Shown here in pieces: positions 1 to 9,303 of a stretch of 59,299 bases of DNA. The translations under genes were made by a program, and so were the position numbers. This DNA is from CAYFPS01 sp964345075 (GTDB lineage Bacteria; CAIWAD01). The notes under the pieces were generated by a model. The model saw only the letters and a program-made list of their open reading frames with translations. It had not been told where the DNA came from and made no database searches. Numbering within the stretch: the first letter of the stretch is position 1; each line of letters starts with the position of its first letter. The stretch lies in contig CAYFPS010000018.1 of the NCBI GenBank assembly GCA_964345075.1, positions 1 to 59,299 on the forward strand, written 5' to 3'.

Positions 1-220
1 GCACGGCTGCGCCTTGAAAAGCCCTCTGGCCCTTGCCTTAACTGAAAAGCCGCGACTACGATTCGCTTGTATCAGGGCTTTGGCCGCCTGGATAGCAGGC
101 GTATTTTGCCAAGGTGAAAGATCTGCCAGGATCTTCCTGTCCATGCGGGAATCAAAGCCCGCGTGCCATCGTCAAAGCCCACGTTTTGCAACACTTCCAC
201 TTGAACCAAGGAGATCTCAG

Positions 221-1759
221 ATGCGACGTGGCTTCCCCCGCGGGATGATTCTTTTGCTTTTCACCCTCTTCTCTCAAAAAAGCGCCCACTGCACCAGTTA
301 TCCCATTGTCGATACGGGTCAGGCTTCGTGTTACAATGCTGGCCAGGAGATTGCGGCCCCGGCTGAGGGCGCAGCATTCTATGGGCAGGATGCGCAGTAC
401 AGCGGCAACCAGCCCTTGTATACAATCAGCGAGGACAGCCTGACGGTCTTCGATGAGGTCACGGGCATCACGTGGCAGCGCATGCCGGACACCAATCTGG
501 ACGGCCAGCTGGATGTCACGGACAAGCTCTCCTTCTGGGATGCGCAGGAGCACCCCGCGCTTCTTAATCAGCAGGCCTGGGGCGGCTACACGGACTGGCG
601 ACTGCCGGATATCAAAACCCTCTATTCGCTGATCCTCTTTTCCGGCGTTGATCCCAGCGGCTACGAGGGTGATGTCAGCGGTCTGATTCCTTTCATCGAT
701 ACCGATGCGTTCCATTTCATTTATGGTGATGAGAGCGCGGGCGAGCGCATCATCGATTCCCAGTACTGGTCGAGCACGGAATATGTCAGCGAAACCATGG
801 TTGGCGATCACACGGTCTTTGGTGTGAACTTCGCTGATGGTCGCATCAAGGGCTATGGCACCAGCCTGATGGGCGAGGACAAGCTCTCATTTGTCCTTTG
901 CTGCAGGGGCGCGGAAAGTTACGGGCAAAACGCTTTCATCGACAATGGTGATGGCACCATCACCGATACGGCCACCGGACTTGTCTGGCAGCAGGACGAT
1001 TCGATTGATGGCATGATCTGGGAAGATGCTCTGGCCTATGCGGAGAACCTTGAGCTGGCCGGACACGATGACTGGCGGCTGCCGAATGCCAAGGAGCTGC
1101 AGAGCATTGTGGATTACACGCGCTCGCCCGACACCAGCAGCAGTCCGGCCTTAAGCCCGCTCTTCAATTCGACAAGTATCACGAACGAGGGAGGCGCAGC
1201 GGATTGGCCCAGCTACTGGTCCTCGACAACACACACCAACTGGACGAACCAGCCCGGTGCTAAAGGAGCCTACCTTTCCTTTGGTCGTGGGCTGGGCTGG
1301 ATGCAGGATCCCTTTCCCCCATTTGATTACAGCCTGATGGACGTGCATGGTGCCGGCTGCCAGCGCAGTGATCCAAAAGTGGGCGATCCTGCCGACTACC
1401 CATATGGCAATGGGCCACAGGGTGATGTGATACGCATATACAACCATGTCCGCTGCGTGCGTGAAGTTGTGGTCGAGCTTGGATCCGCTCCCCGCCCGCG
1501 GGTCATGACATTAAGCGAGGCCTGGCCCAACCCTTTCAATCCTGCAACACAGCTTGAATTGCAGCTGTCCAGTGCGGGAAGCCTGAGCATGCGGCTTTTC
1601 GATGCTTTGGGTAGAAGGCTGGACGAACAAAACCTGACACGCCCGGCCGGGATCAGTCAACTGACCCTTGATCTGGCTGATCGCCCAAGTGGCACCTACT
1701 TCATCCAGCTGGAGCTGGATCACGAAGTCGCAACTCGAAAACTATTGCTGATCAAGTAA
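221..1759 (+). CDS. Secreted DUF1566 (Lcl_C) repeat protein with T9SS-type C-terminal sorting domain
   Basis: I chose the ATG at 221 because AAGGAG lies at 208-213 and the protein then begins with a basic-hydrophobic signal peptide (MRRGFPRGMILLLFTLF); the frame is open upstream but that part looks non-coding. Two DUF1566-type units follow (about residues 75-240 and 245-410), each with a 'TGL/I-x-W-Q' strand and a conserved 'DWRLPN/D-x-K-E/T-L' motif. From about residue 435 comes a WPNPFNPATQ motif and a beta-rich tail ending in RKLLLIK, the usual form of type IX secretion (Por) C-terminal domains. DUF1566 proteins are surface or secreted proteins of unknown activity. It lies 24 bases before a CotH gene with the same type of tail, so the two are probably exported together to the cell surface. 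Confidence 0.85.
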   Translation: MRRGFPRGMILLLFTLFSQKSAHCTSYPIVDTGQASCYNAGQEIAAPAEGAAFYGQDAQYSGNQPLYTISEDSLTVFDEVTGITWQRMPDTNLDGQLDVTDKLSFWDAQEHPALLNQQAWGGYTDWRLPDIKTLYSLILFSGVDPSGYEGDVSGLIPFIDTDAFHFIYGDESAGERIIDSQYWSSTEYVSETMVGDHTVFGVNFADGRIKGYGTSLMGEDKLSFVLCCRGAESYGQNAFIDNGDGTITDTATGLVWQQDDSIDGMIWEDALAYAENLELAGHDDWRLPNAKELQSIVDYTRSPDTSSSPALSPLFNSTSITNEGGAADWPSYWSSTTHTNWTNQPGAKGAYLSFGRGLGWMQDPFPPFDYSLMDVHGAGCQRSDPKVGDPADYPYGNGPQGDVIRIYNHVRCVREVVVELGSAPRPRVMTLSEAWPNPFNPATQLELQLSSAGSLSMRLFDALGRRLDEQNLTRPAGISQLTLDLADRPSGTYFIQLELDHEVATRKLLLIK

Positions 1760-1783
1760 TCCCCCGCCAACATAGGAGCACCG

Positions 1784-4225
1784 ATGAGAACCGCAACAGC
1801 ACTCATTCTTGGTTGCCTGTTATCTAACGGTAGCCAGGCTGCATTGACGCCCGCCACACACCCGCTCTTTGATGGTGATGCCGTCCACGAGATCCATCTG
1901 AACTTCACAGAAGCAGACTGGTTCGACATTCTGACGGACAACTACGAGAACTATGAGGATCCACCTTATCTGGAGGCATCCTTTGGCTGGAACGAAGTGG
2001 AGCTGGCATCAATCGGCGTTCGCTTCAAGGGAAACAGCAGTTACTGGAGCTACTACGGCGAGAAGAAATCCTTTAAGCTTGATATCGATGAATTTGTCGA
2101 TGGGCAGGAAATCTACGGCCTGGACAAGCTCAACTTGAACAACTGCTTCCTTGACGCCAGCTATGTTCGCGAAAAAGCGGCCTACGAGCTCTGTGCGGCC
2201 ATGGGCATGCCTGTATCACGAACGAACTACGCGGCACTCTATATCAACGATGAGCTCTGGGGTCTATACCTGATGGTTGAGCAGGATGATCAGGAGTTTC
2301 TTGAGAGCCGCTTTGGCACAAGCGAAGAAGGGAACCTCTGGAAAGGCGAGCCCTATGGTTCGCTGGAGTATCTGGGTAGCGACGAGTCCCTGTATTACGA
2401 CGATTACGAGCTGAAGACCAATGAGGAAGAGAACGACTGGTCTTCTCTGGTGGATCTGGTTGATGCACTGAACAACGCCAGCGATGAAGGCCTGCGCGAC
2501 AGCCTGCACAACCGCATCGATGTCAACTCCGCATTGGCGATGCTGGCCATTGACAACTTTATGGTCAATCTGGACTCCTACATCGGACGCTGTGCCAACT
2601 ACTACTTGTATCACCGTGATCTGGATGATCGCTTTGTCTTTTTCAAATGGGATATGAATGAAGCCTTTGGCGTCTTCAATCTTCAGTTGTCGCTCAATCA
2701 GCTGATTTCTCTTGACCCCTACTGGTTGAACCCACAGCAGGACGCCAATCGCCCACTGGCCGCAAGACTGCTGGAGGTTCCCGCCTATCAGAGTGTCTAC
2801 GAGGGTCACATGAAGAAGCTGATGACCGGTCCTGCCCAGCCGGAAACGCTACTGGCCCGCATGGAAGAGCTGCGTGATCTCGTCAGGCCCTGGGTCCAGA
2901 TTGAGCCTTACTGCATGTTCACGCCCGCCCAGTTCGAACAGGCGATCAGTTCCGATGTCTATGCCGATGGCGGTCCGCCTCCCGGCAGACTGATTCCCGG
3001 CCTGGCCAATTTTATTGAATCACGCCATGATTTCCTTGTATCACAGATTGGCAGTTGGACTCCAGTGGAAGATCTTGTCATCAACGAGCTGGTCGCCTCC
3101 AATGATGCCTCTTACGCCGATGAAGCTGGCGAGTACGATGACTGGATCGAAATCCTCAATCGCGGTGATACAGCGATCAATCTATTGGGCTTTGGCTTGA
3201 CGGATCACTTTGAAGGTTACGATGACTACCTCTTTCCCGATATCACACTTGAAGCAGGAGAGCGGCTGATCATCTGGGCTGATGAAGACGAGGAACAGGG
3301 TGAACTTCACGCTCCCTTCAAGCTGGGCGCCAGCGGCGAAGATCTTTACCTGACACAGGATGGTGTGATTGTCGACATGGTCAGCTGGCCTCCCCTCGCT
3401 TCCGATCAGGCCTGGGGGCGCTTTCCAGATGCAACCGGTGAATGGGCCATGCTGGCCCAAACGACGCCCGGTGCCGTCAACACGAACGAGATTACGCCTG
3501 AAACCGTCAGCCTCTTCGTCAACGAGTTTCTGGCCTCCAATGACACTGGCCTGACGGATGAAACAGGCGAGGCGGAGGACTGGGTCGAGCTCTACAATCC
3601 CGGCCCCGATGACGTGGAGCTTGGAGGCTTCTTCCTTAGCGACGATCTGGCAGATTCAACCAAGTGGATCTTCCCGGATACCACCCTTGCTGCCGGCGAG
3701 TTTCTGGTCATCTGGTGCGACGATGACCCCGATGACGGACCCCTTCACGCAACCTTCAAGCTTAGCGCTGACGGCGAGGCCGTAGCCCTCTTTGGAACGC
3801 TGGCCAGCGGCAACGAGCTGATTGACGGCTATGAGTTTTCAACTCAACAGACGGATGTCAGCATGGGCCGTGTGACAGATGGCGCTGCAGAGTGGACCAC
3901 CTTTGACAGCCCCACGCCCGGCTCAAGCAATGAAAGTCAATCCATTGGCTCCGAGCCACACGTAAGGGAATTCTGGCTGGGCGAGGCCTGGCCCAACCCC
4001 TTCAACCCTGTAACACAGCTTGACATTCACTTGTATCAGGCCGCCCAGGTTGAGTGGGAGCTCTTTGATGCCAGCGGAAGACTGATCAAGCACTGGCAAG
4101 ATCAGCTGCCAGCAGGGAGCAACCGATTGACGCTTGATTTGTCAGGAAATCCCAGTGGCGTGTACTTCGTTGCGGCACGGGCCGGTCAGGCGTGTATCAC
4201 AAGGAAGTTGCTTCTCGTCAAATAG
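1784..4225 (+). CDS. CotH-type kinase with two lamin-tail domains and T9SS sorting domain
   Basis: An 813-residue secreted protein. A signal peptide (about residues 1-19) is followed by a CotH-kinase region (about 45-330) with the typical 'RFKGNSS', 'KKSFKLDIDEF', 'KLNLNN' and 'FFKWDMNEAF' segments. CotH proteins are atypical secreted protein kinases, first known from Bacillus spore coats; the acidic residues in FKWDMN are the likely metal and ATP site. Two lamin-tail domains start near 431 (VINELVASND) and 579 (VNEFLASND), each with an 'EDDWIE/VELYN'-like core. A WPNPFNPVTQ tail from about 733 marks type IX export. A close relative with one lamin-tail domain is at 31763-34066. This organism shows no spore genes here, so a role in phosphorylating surface proteins is inference. 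Confidence 0.88.
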   Translation: MRTATALILGCLLSNGSQAALTPATHPLFDGDAVHEIHLNFTEADWFDILTDNYENYEDPPYLEASFGWNEVELASIGVRFKGNSSYWSYYGEKKSFKLDIDEFVDGQEIYGLDKLNLNNCFLDASYVREKAAYELCAAMGMPVSRTNYAALYINDELWGLYLMVEQDDQEFLESRFGTSEEGNLWKGEPYGSLEYLGSDESLYYDDYELKTNEEENDWSSLVDLVDALNNASDEGLRDSLHNRIDVNSALAMLAIDNFMVNLDSYIGRCANYYLYHRDLDDRFVFFKWDMNEAFGVFNLQLSLNQLISLDPYWLNPQQDANRPLAARLLEVPAYQSVYEGHMKKLMTGPAQPETLLARMEELRDLVRPWVQIEPYCMFTPAQFEQAISSDVYADGGPPPGRLIPGLANFIESRHDFLVSQIGSWTPVEDLVINELVASNDASYADEAGEYDDWIEILNRGDTAINLLGFGLTDHFEGYDDYLFPDITLEAGERLIIWADEDEEQGELHAPFKLGASGEDLYLTQDGVIVDMVSWPPLASDQAWGRFPDATGEWAMLAQTTPGAVNTNEITPETVSLFVNEFLASNDTGLTDETGEAEDWVELYNPGPDDVELGGFFLSDDLADSTKWIFPDTTLAAGEFLVIWCDDDPDDGPLHATFKLSADGEAVALFGTLASGNELIDGYEFSTQQTDVSMGRVTDGAAEWTTFDSPTPGSSNESQSIGSEPHVREFWLGEAWPNPFNPVTQLDIHLYQAAQVEWELFDASGRLIKHWQDQLPAGSNRLTLDLSGNPSGVYFVAARAGQACITRKLLLVK

Positions 4226-4246
4226 CACGGCTATCACGAAAATTGA

Positions 4247-4280
4247 AAACGGCCTTCCCGCGGGAAGGCCGTTTGTTTTT
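4247..4280 (+). terminator. Rho-independent terminator after the CotH gene
   Basis: A perfect 14-bp inverted repeat (4247-4260 / 4261-4274, core GGCCTTCCCG) is followed by GTTTTT, 22 bases after the CotH stop. It lies between convergent genes and may also slow transcription from the lipoprotein gene on the other strand. Confidence 0.85.
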
Positions 4281-4294
4281 AGCTGCCAGTTGAC

Positions 4295-5479
4295 TTAGCG
4301 AATCTTGGCCGGCAAAGTCAGGAAGGGGTTCTGCTGCGGGGCACCGTCAGTGACGGTATTCACAGGCGTAAACTCGCCCGTCTCACCATCCACATCACCC
4401 ACATGCCACCACCAGTTGTCACCGGCCTGCGGCGGCGTCGGGATCTGCCATGTGCCAATCTGCTGACGGCCGTGATACACTTCAACCACCGCTTCCGACT
4501 CGGTCAGGGTCAGATCGCCGGAATACTCGTATACGGCATAGGAGTAAGTACCGGGATAGAGCTCTTCAATCGTGATCACCTCGGGGCCGTAGCTGGTGAC
4601 ATCATCCACATCCAGCCAGGCATAGGGCGCATAGCCGGCCGAGCCTGAGCTGGCGTAATACACGTGATAGTTTTCACCATCAATCTCGGGCGTATACAGG
4701 TGCGAATCGAGATCGCGCGGATCCTGTCCCCAGGTGAGGATGAATTTGTAGTCGTAAGGAGTTCCCTGCTGCACGATGCTTCCAATGTGAATCGTCGGCA
4801 GCACGAAGGTCTCTTCACCGATGGTCAGCTCGTACCAGCAGTACTCGACGATGTCTTCCGGAATGTAGCCGAAGAGGCCGAAGACGATTTCCTGGAAGGC
4901 CGCATAGTTGTAGGTCATCCCAAGCATGTCGAAACCGACAGCAATGTTCCCGTCACGCAGGTCAGCGCCGTCACCGTATACGCGGTAGAAGACAAAGCTG
5001 CCCAACTGCAGGGCCTGCGCAAAGACATCCTCGATAGTGCCCTGTGCGCAGTGCTCGGTAAAGGCTGCATCACTGTAGAGCAGGTTGAAAAGCGCGGGAT
5101 CCACATCCCATTCCATGTACTCGATTCCCTGCTCGACCAGCGTCAGCGTCAGGTTCTGATCCCCGCTGACCGAGTGCATGTCCAGAAGCTGGAAGGTTGA
5201 GTAGTAATCGCCAAACTCGGCCCAGACGATACCAATGCTCGTCCCCTGATAGAGCTCGACTTCGACACCCTCGGCCGGCTCACCAGCGGCCATCACTGTC
5301 ACGTGGATGTCGTACTCGGCAAGATCGAGTGTCACGGTGCCGCTTTCATCGGTCAGGCCAGCAGTGTGGTCGGGTTCGTGATTAATCGAGCTGTCGTCGT
5401 CGTCATTCGAGCAGGCTGTCATGGATAGCAGGGCACAACAAACGAGCAGGCCGAAACCTGTTTTCAACATGGACTTCAT
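4295..5479 (-). CDS. Lipoprotein with a YfaP-like (DUF2135) C-terminal domain
   Basis: A 394-residue protein with a lipoprotein signal: hydrophobic stretch, then LSMTAC with the lipidated Cys at about 23, followed by an acidic SNDDDD linker that suggests outer-membrane retention. The C-terminal third carries 'LTWGQDPRDLDSHL', 'APYAWLDVDDVTSYGPE' and 'GTYSYAVYEYSG', which match my memory of the YfaP/DUF2135 family. The N-terminal part has an Ig-like or carboxypeptidase-like segment (VTVMAAGEPAEGVEVELY). A GGGGGAG Shine-Dalgarno sequence sits just before the ATG. Function is unknown; it probably binds or coats something at the cell surface. It is a single-gene unit convergent with the CotH gene. 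Confidence 0.8.
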   Translation of the reverse strand: MKSMLKTGFGLLVCCALLSMTACSNDDDDSSINHEPDHTAGLTDESGTVTLDLAEYDIHVTVMAAGEPAEGVEVELYQGTSIGIVWAEFGDYYSTFQLLDMHSVSGDQNLTLTLVEQGIEYMEWDVDPALFNLLYSDAAFTEHCAQGTIEDVFAQALQLGSFVFYRVYGDGADLRDGNIAVGFDMLGMTYNYAAFQEIVFGLFGYIPEDIVEYCWYELTIGEETFVLPTIHIGSIVQQGTPYDYKFILTWGQDPRDLDSHLYTPEIDGENYHVYYASSGSAGYAPYAWLDVDDVTSYGPEVITIEELYPGTYSYAVYEYSGDLTLTESEAVVEVYHGRQQIGTWQIPTPPQAGDNWWWHVGDVDGETGEFTPVNTVTDGAPQQNPFLTLPAKIR

Positions 5480-5692
5480 GGAGCTCCCCCTTTACGGTAA
5501 AGTTCCCGGCTGCAGTTACTGATTGGTTGGGGGCCGGCCGGAAGATTGCAACTTCACTGCTTTCCTACTTGAACTATTCACCTTCTAACATTGTGCTGTT
5601 TACAGCCCGTACTCACCTTTGTCAAACTGATGGCTTGCTTATTTTGTTTGTCTTGTCTAACTTTGCTGTTCAAGATTAAACATGGAGGGATG

Positions 5693-6403
5693 ATGCGGGG
5701 ATTCCTTTTGGCCGCCAGCCTGCTCCTGGCTGCCAGCAACAGCAATGCAGACCAGCGCCCCTTTGTCTGGACCTATGGCAGCGATATCATGGGTCGAGGA
5801 CAGACGGAGGTCGAAAGCTACACGACCCTTTCCAGCCCCAGCTGGCCGGAGCGCGCGCAAAACCTGACCGCCACACACCAGATTGAGCTGGAAGTTGGCA
5901 TGGGCCATCGCTTTGATTTTGCTGTTTACCAGGTGATCAAGCAGCAAGCCGGTGATGGAGCCTACTGGGATGGCATGAAGCTGCGTGCCCGTTATCGCCT
6001 CTTCGAGGATGACCGCTGGCTGAGTCCGGTGATCTACGCTGAAAGCAAGCATGATGCGAGCTTCGATGAGACCGAGTACGAATTCAAGCTTTTGCTCGAA
6101 AAGGAATGGAAGGGCTGGACCTTCGCTGTCAATCCCATTCTGGAAGTAGAAGAGAGCGAAAGTGAAGTGGAGATTACGGCTGGCGCAGCCAGGAAGCTGG
6201 GCCGTTTCCTGAATCTGGGTGCGGAGATCAGGAATTCCGAGTACGGCACCTGGATTGGCCCGACCATCAGCCATGGCGCGCCCGGCATCTACACGGCGCT
6301 CGGTGCTTCCTGGGCTCTGGACGATCCCAGCGATGGCAAGCCGAGTCACGAGATTCGGCTGATCATTGGCATCGAGCTGCGCGAAGCCCGCTACAACTAC
6401 TAA
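5693..6403 (+). CDS. Outer-membrane beta-barrel-like protein of unknown function
   Basis: A 236-residue protein. GGAGG at 5684-5688 fits the second ATG of an ATGATG pair (5693) better than the first (5690); the frame is open back to 5591, but that part is a low-complexity hydrophobic run. A signal peptide (MRGFLLAASLLLAASNSNA) is followed by alternating amphipathic strands such as 'FDFAVYQVI', 'GMKLRARYRLF', 'YEFKLLLEKEW' and 'GWTFAVNPILEV', with a C-terminal hydrophobic strand ending in an aromatic residue, as in outer-membrane barrels. It resembles small transporter-like barrels annotated near metal or phenol genes, but I do not recognise a specific family. It forms a single-gene unit closed by a strong terminator. 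Confidence 0.65.
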   Translation: MRGFLLAASLLLAASNSNADQRPFVWTYGSDIMGRGQTEVESYTTLSSPSWPERAQNLTATHQIELEVGMGHRFDFAVYQVIKQQAGDGAYWDGMKLRARYRLFEDDRWLSPVIYAESKHDASFDETEYEFKLLLEKEWKGWTFAVNPILEVEESESEVEITAGAARKLGRFLNLGAEIRNSEYGTWIGPTISHGAPGIYTALGASWALDDPSDGKPSHEIRLIIGIELREARYNY

Positions 6404-6421
6404 TCACGAAACACATCAAAC

Positions 6422-6452
6422 AAAAGGATCCGGCCTGCGCGGATCCTTTTTC
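6422..6452 (+). terminator. Rho-independent terminator after the barrel gene
   Basis: An 11-bp stem AAAAGGATCCG / CGGATCCTTTT (6422-6432 and 6440-6450) with a 7-base loop and a run of T, 19 bases after the stop codon. Confidence 0.88.
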
Positions 6453-6519
6453 CTTTTCAGCTTTTTCTTGCCCCTGAAACCCTTGCTTCCAACCTTTGAG
6501 CATCATGCTTGGAGGCTGG

Positions 6520-8010
6520 ATGAAACGTGTATTGTCACTCATTTTACTTGGCGGGCTTCTCTGCAAGACGCTTCATGCGACACAACCAGCGGCAGAGGCC
6601 GAGCACTATCTGGATCACAGCAACTTTCTGATTCAACCAGAAAGCAGCTCACGCGACTGGCCGGCTCCACTTGGGCCTTTCTCCTACATGCGCGAGTTCG
6701 ATCAGATCATTCACTTCCTGGCAGATTGGCAACAGCTGGATCCCTTTCTTCCGCACTATGGCGGCATGATTGAAGCCGAAGCGGGCGATCTGGGTGGCGT
6801 GATACAAACCGACAACACTCTGGAAGCCATCTGGTGCTGGTCACGCTGGCGGCAACTAACAGGGCGCGATGACATGGACAATCATGTGAACGCTGCCTGG
6901 GACTACTGCAACAACTACCCGGCCTGGATGGAAGAAGGCGGAACTGACGAGTATTACCGCAACCACAACAGCGCATGGGGTTTGGCTGCGTGTGACATGT
7001 ATGAAGCCGCAACAGCAGACACCAGTTACAGGCAGTACGCGCGTAATTGCGCAGCGCAGATTGCCGAACACCCCTTGCCACTCTATGCAACCAGCACCAT
7101 CAATGCCTTTGTCACAGGTTGGTGTGCGGGCAGTCTTTATGAATACGCGTTGTATCACGAGGATAATGAGCTGAAGCAGATCGCGCTGGACGAAGCCGAA
7201 AGGCTTTACGACTGGATTATGGTGAATCCCGTAACACGTCTTGCACTGAATGACTGGGCCATGAGCAGCGGCACCATGCTCTGGGGCCTGTCCGCAAGCC
7301 TCTTCCGCGAGCGGCCGCTATTGGCCATGAACTGGCATTTCAGCAATGCCTTTCATGTTCCCGAATGGGCCCACTGGGCCAACCTGCCGGGCTATGACTG
7401 GGACAGCTCCTGGAATGTCGCCTATGCAAACGGCCTCCATGAACTGGCGCTGGCAACCAGTGACCCTGAAATGCAAGCAAGAGCCCGGCGTATCACGGAT
7501 GGCCTGCTTTCGTGGGATGTGGATGATGACGGTGGAATCATGGCTGATACCAGCGATCCCCCCACCGAAGACATGAGCTGGGTAAGCTGCTATCTGGCGC
7601 GTTTCTGCCTGGCTCGTGAGCTCCCGACAAGCCTGCCAGCACAGGATGCCGCGGTTCTGCGCCTGCATGATCTTGTTGATGAAATGGATCTGCAGCAAGC
7701 AGCAGGTGTTGCCACGCACACAGCCCTGATTCTTGTCGGTGAAGGTCGTGATACAGTTGATGATGTTGCCGCAAGTGTTTACCTGGACGGGATCGAATTG
7801 GCCAACTGGACAAGCACACTGGCAAGTGCATCACTGGATACATTGAGCTTCGACCTGCCAGCCGATATGAGTCACGGCAGGCACCTGCTCGAGGCGTGGA
7901 TTTCAACGGTGGATGACAACCAGCAAAATGACACACTGCGCCTGCACTTCTGGATTCCGCCGGAGACGCCGGTCTGCCGTATCACGGATAGACGCTATTA
8001 CGAAAAATAA
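6520..8010 (+). CDS. Secreted protein with a probable alpha/alpha-toroid domain
   Basis: A 496-residue protein. I placed the start at 6520, with GGAGG at 6511-6515 and an immediate signal peptide (MKRVLSLILLGGLLCKTLHA). The main part is mostly alpha-helical and rich in Trp and aromatic residues ('NNYPAWMEEGG', 'NHNSAWGLAACDMYEA', 'YANGLHELALA', 'SCYLARFCLA'), with regularly spaced helix pairs like those of six-hairpin glycosidases, terpenoid cyclases or pectate lyases. The last about 90 residues (from 'DDVAASVYLDG') look like a CARDB-type beta-sandwich. No PNPFNP tail is present, unlike its neighbours. A sugar-hydrolase role is possible but no catalytic residues can be assigned. Confidence 0.65.
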   Translation: MKRVLSLILLGGLLCKTLHATQPAAEAEHYLDHSNFLIQPESSSRDWPAPLGPFSYMREFDQIIHFLADWQQLDPFLPHYGGMIEAEAGDLGGVIQTDNTLEAIWCWSRWRQLTGRDDMDNHVNAAWDYCNNYPAWMEEGGTDEYYRNHNSAWGLAACDMYEAATADTSYRQYARNCAAQIAEHPLPLYATSTINAFVTGWCAGSLYEYALYHEDNELKQIALDEAERLYDWIMVNPVTRLALNDWAMSSGTMLWGLSASLFRERPLLAMNWHFSNAFHVPEWAHWANLPGYDWDSSWNVAYANGLHELALATSDPEMQARARRITDGLLSWDVDDDGGIMADTSDPPTEDMSWVSCYLARFCLARELPTSLPAQDAAVLRLHDLVDEMDLQQAAGVATHTALILVGEGRDTVDDVAASVYLDGIELANWTSTLASASLDTLSFDLPADMSHGRHLLEAWISTVDDNQQNDTLRLHFWIPPETPVCRITDRRYYEK

Positions 8011-8012
8011 AA

Positions 8013-8035
8013 GGGGGCCGGTGGCCCCCGTCTAT
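8013..8035 (+). terminator. Hairpin terminator after the toroid-like gene
   Basis: GGGGGCC (8013-8019) pairs with GGCCCCC (8023-8029) across a 3-base loop, directly after the stop codon and before the convergent MetE-like gene. The T-tract is poor, so strength is uncertain. Confidence 0.6.
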
Positions 8036-8058
8036 CTACTTCCCCAATCCGTTGAGCC

Positions 8059-9222
8059 TTAGAAGCCTGCTCGCTCTCGCAGGATGCGCGCAGCCTTTAC
8101 CATGGATCTCATTTTGGCCGAAGCAATCCTGTGTCCATTCATTGGACGCTCGCTGAAGGTGGCGAAACCGCAATCCGGGTTCAGGAAGATCTTCTCCGCC
8201 GGCATCAGGCGCAGGGCATCTTCCACCCGTGATACAATCTGTTCGGCTGACTCCACTTCTTCAGTTCGCGGATTTACAACTCCCAAACCAAGTTCGCGGC
8301 TGCCAAAGGACATCAGGTCGCCAGCCCGCGGCGTCGCGTATTCCAGAACCAGCTGGCTGACTCGAATCCTGTCAAAGACCGGCTTCAAGGGCGTGTATTC
8401 GCCACTAAGCAGCGTCTCTTCCCGCGTGCTCCAGTTGCCACGACAGACATGCAGGGCAGAACGGCTGGCAGATACTTCATGTATCACATCCGTCACGCGA
8501 TTGATCAGGCTTATCGCAAACTCCAGCTCTTCTGCCGGATCCTTGCGTGCAGCGAGTGCGGCACACATGAAGGTTCGTGTTTGTCCCTGCGTGAAGACCA
8601 ACTCGGTCAAGACAGGCTCATCCAGCTGAATGATATCCACACCAAGAGCAGCCAGCTCGCGCACTTCCTGCTGAAGAATGGACACGACATCCTCGGCCAG
8701 AGCCTCTTTGCTGGCATAGTGCTTGCCCGTAACTTCCGGCACCCACATGGCGCGCGTAAGGATGTATGGACCGGGCAGCGGCACCTTGATGGGGAAATCT
8801 CCCAACTCCTTCAGGAAGTGGGCGTCATCGGCGGCCAGCGAGCTGCGCCGCTCAAGTTTGCCCGTGCAGGTCGGATTCATGATAGCCGTCGCTGGAACAT
8901 CCAGCCGCTCGAGCAGGTCCTCGAATCCATCCTGATCCTCGACCACCTCGAGCATCTCGGCAAGCGACATCAAGCGTGTGCCGGCCAGTTTCTCCGTCAC
9001 AAAGGAGTAGAAGTTGTCACGCTGCTGCTCGCCATCGGTCAGAATGTCGACTCCGGCTTCAATTTGCGCTGTGACACAGCGGCGCACTTCATCCTCAGCC
9101 ATCAAGCGAAAGGCATCTGCAGAGAGTTCGCCCTTCCGCTTTCTGCGCTGCGCCAGCAATAATTCCCGCTGACGGGGCCAGCTGCCAACCATCGTCACAG
9201 GGAAAAGGGGCAATCGCTGCAT
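8059..9222 (-). CDS. Core MetE-family methyltransferase (C-terminal catalytic domain only)
   Basis: A 387-residue protein of the cobalamin-independent methionine synthase II group. The ATG at 9222 has AAAGGA just upstream; a TTG at 9237 is the alternative. Zinc ligands can be read as His-x-Cys in 'HVCRGNW', Glu in 'VLEYA' and Cys in 'NPDCGF'. Full MetE is about 750 residues because it has an N-terminal folate-binding duplicate; that half is absent here. Stand-alone cores are known as folate-independent methionine synthases (Mes families, with methyl donors such as corrinoid proteins) and also as CoM-epoxide transferases. It is the last gene of an operon with OsmC-like, acyl-CoA dehydrogenase-like and PhnD-like genes, so its methyl or alkyl donor may be made by them. 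Which substrate is used cannot be read from sequence. Confidence 0.85.
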   Translation of the reverse strand: MQRLPLFPVTMVGSWPRQRELLLAQRRKRKGELSADAFRLMAEDEVRRCVTAQIEAGVDILTDGEQQRDNFYSFVTEKLAGTRLMSLAEMLEVVEDQDGFEDLLERLDVPATAIMNPTCTGKLERRSSLAADDAHFLKELGDFPIKVPLPGPYILTRAMWVPEVTGKHYASKEALAEDVVSILQQEVRELAALGVDIIQLDEPVLTELVFTQGQTRTFMCAALAARKDPAEELEFAISLINRVTDVIHEVSASRSALHVCRGNWSTREETLLSGEYTPLKPVFDRIRVSQLVLEYATPRAGDLMSFGSRELGLGVVNPRTEEVESAEQIVSRVEDALRLMPAEKIFLNPDCGFATFSERPMNGHRIASAKMRSMVKAARILRERAGF

Positions 9223-9239
9223 GTTTCCTTTCTTCAATG

Positions 9240-9273
9240 AGGGCCTCCCCGTTCACGGGGAAGCAGGGAGGCC
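9240..9273 (-). promoter_or_regulatory. Leader hairpin(s) before the MetE-like gene
   Basis: In the 81-base gap before the MetE-like start, GGCCTCCC (9242-9249) pairs with GGGAGGCC (9266-9273), while CCCCG (9247-9251) can instead pair with CGGGG (9256-9260). The two hairpins share bases, so they exclude each other. There is no T-tract. This could be an attenuator or mRNA-stability element; I see no match to a known SAM or cobalamin riboswitch. Confidence 0.3.
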
Positions 9274-9303
9274 TCACTGAGTGTCCACCACCAGGACTGT
9301 TGT

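Noticed and set aside
1..220. N-terminal extension of the DUF1566 protein
   Set aside because: The frame is open from base 14, but a good Shine-Dalgarno and signal peptide at 221 show the real start; I see no other feature in these bases.
9240..9273. SAM or cobalamin riboswitch before the MetE-like gene
   Set aside because: The leader is under 90 bases and has only simple hairpins; no conserved core of these riboswitches is visible.
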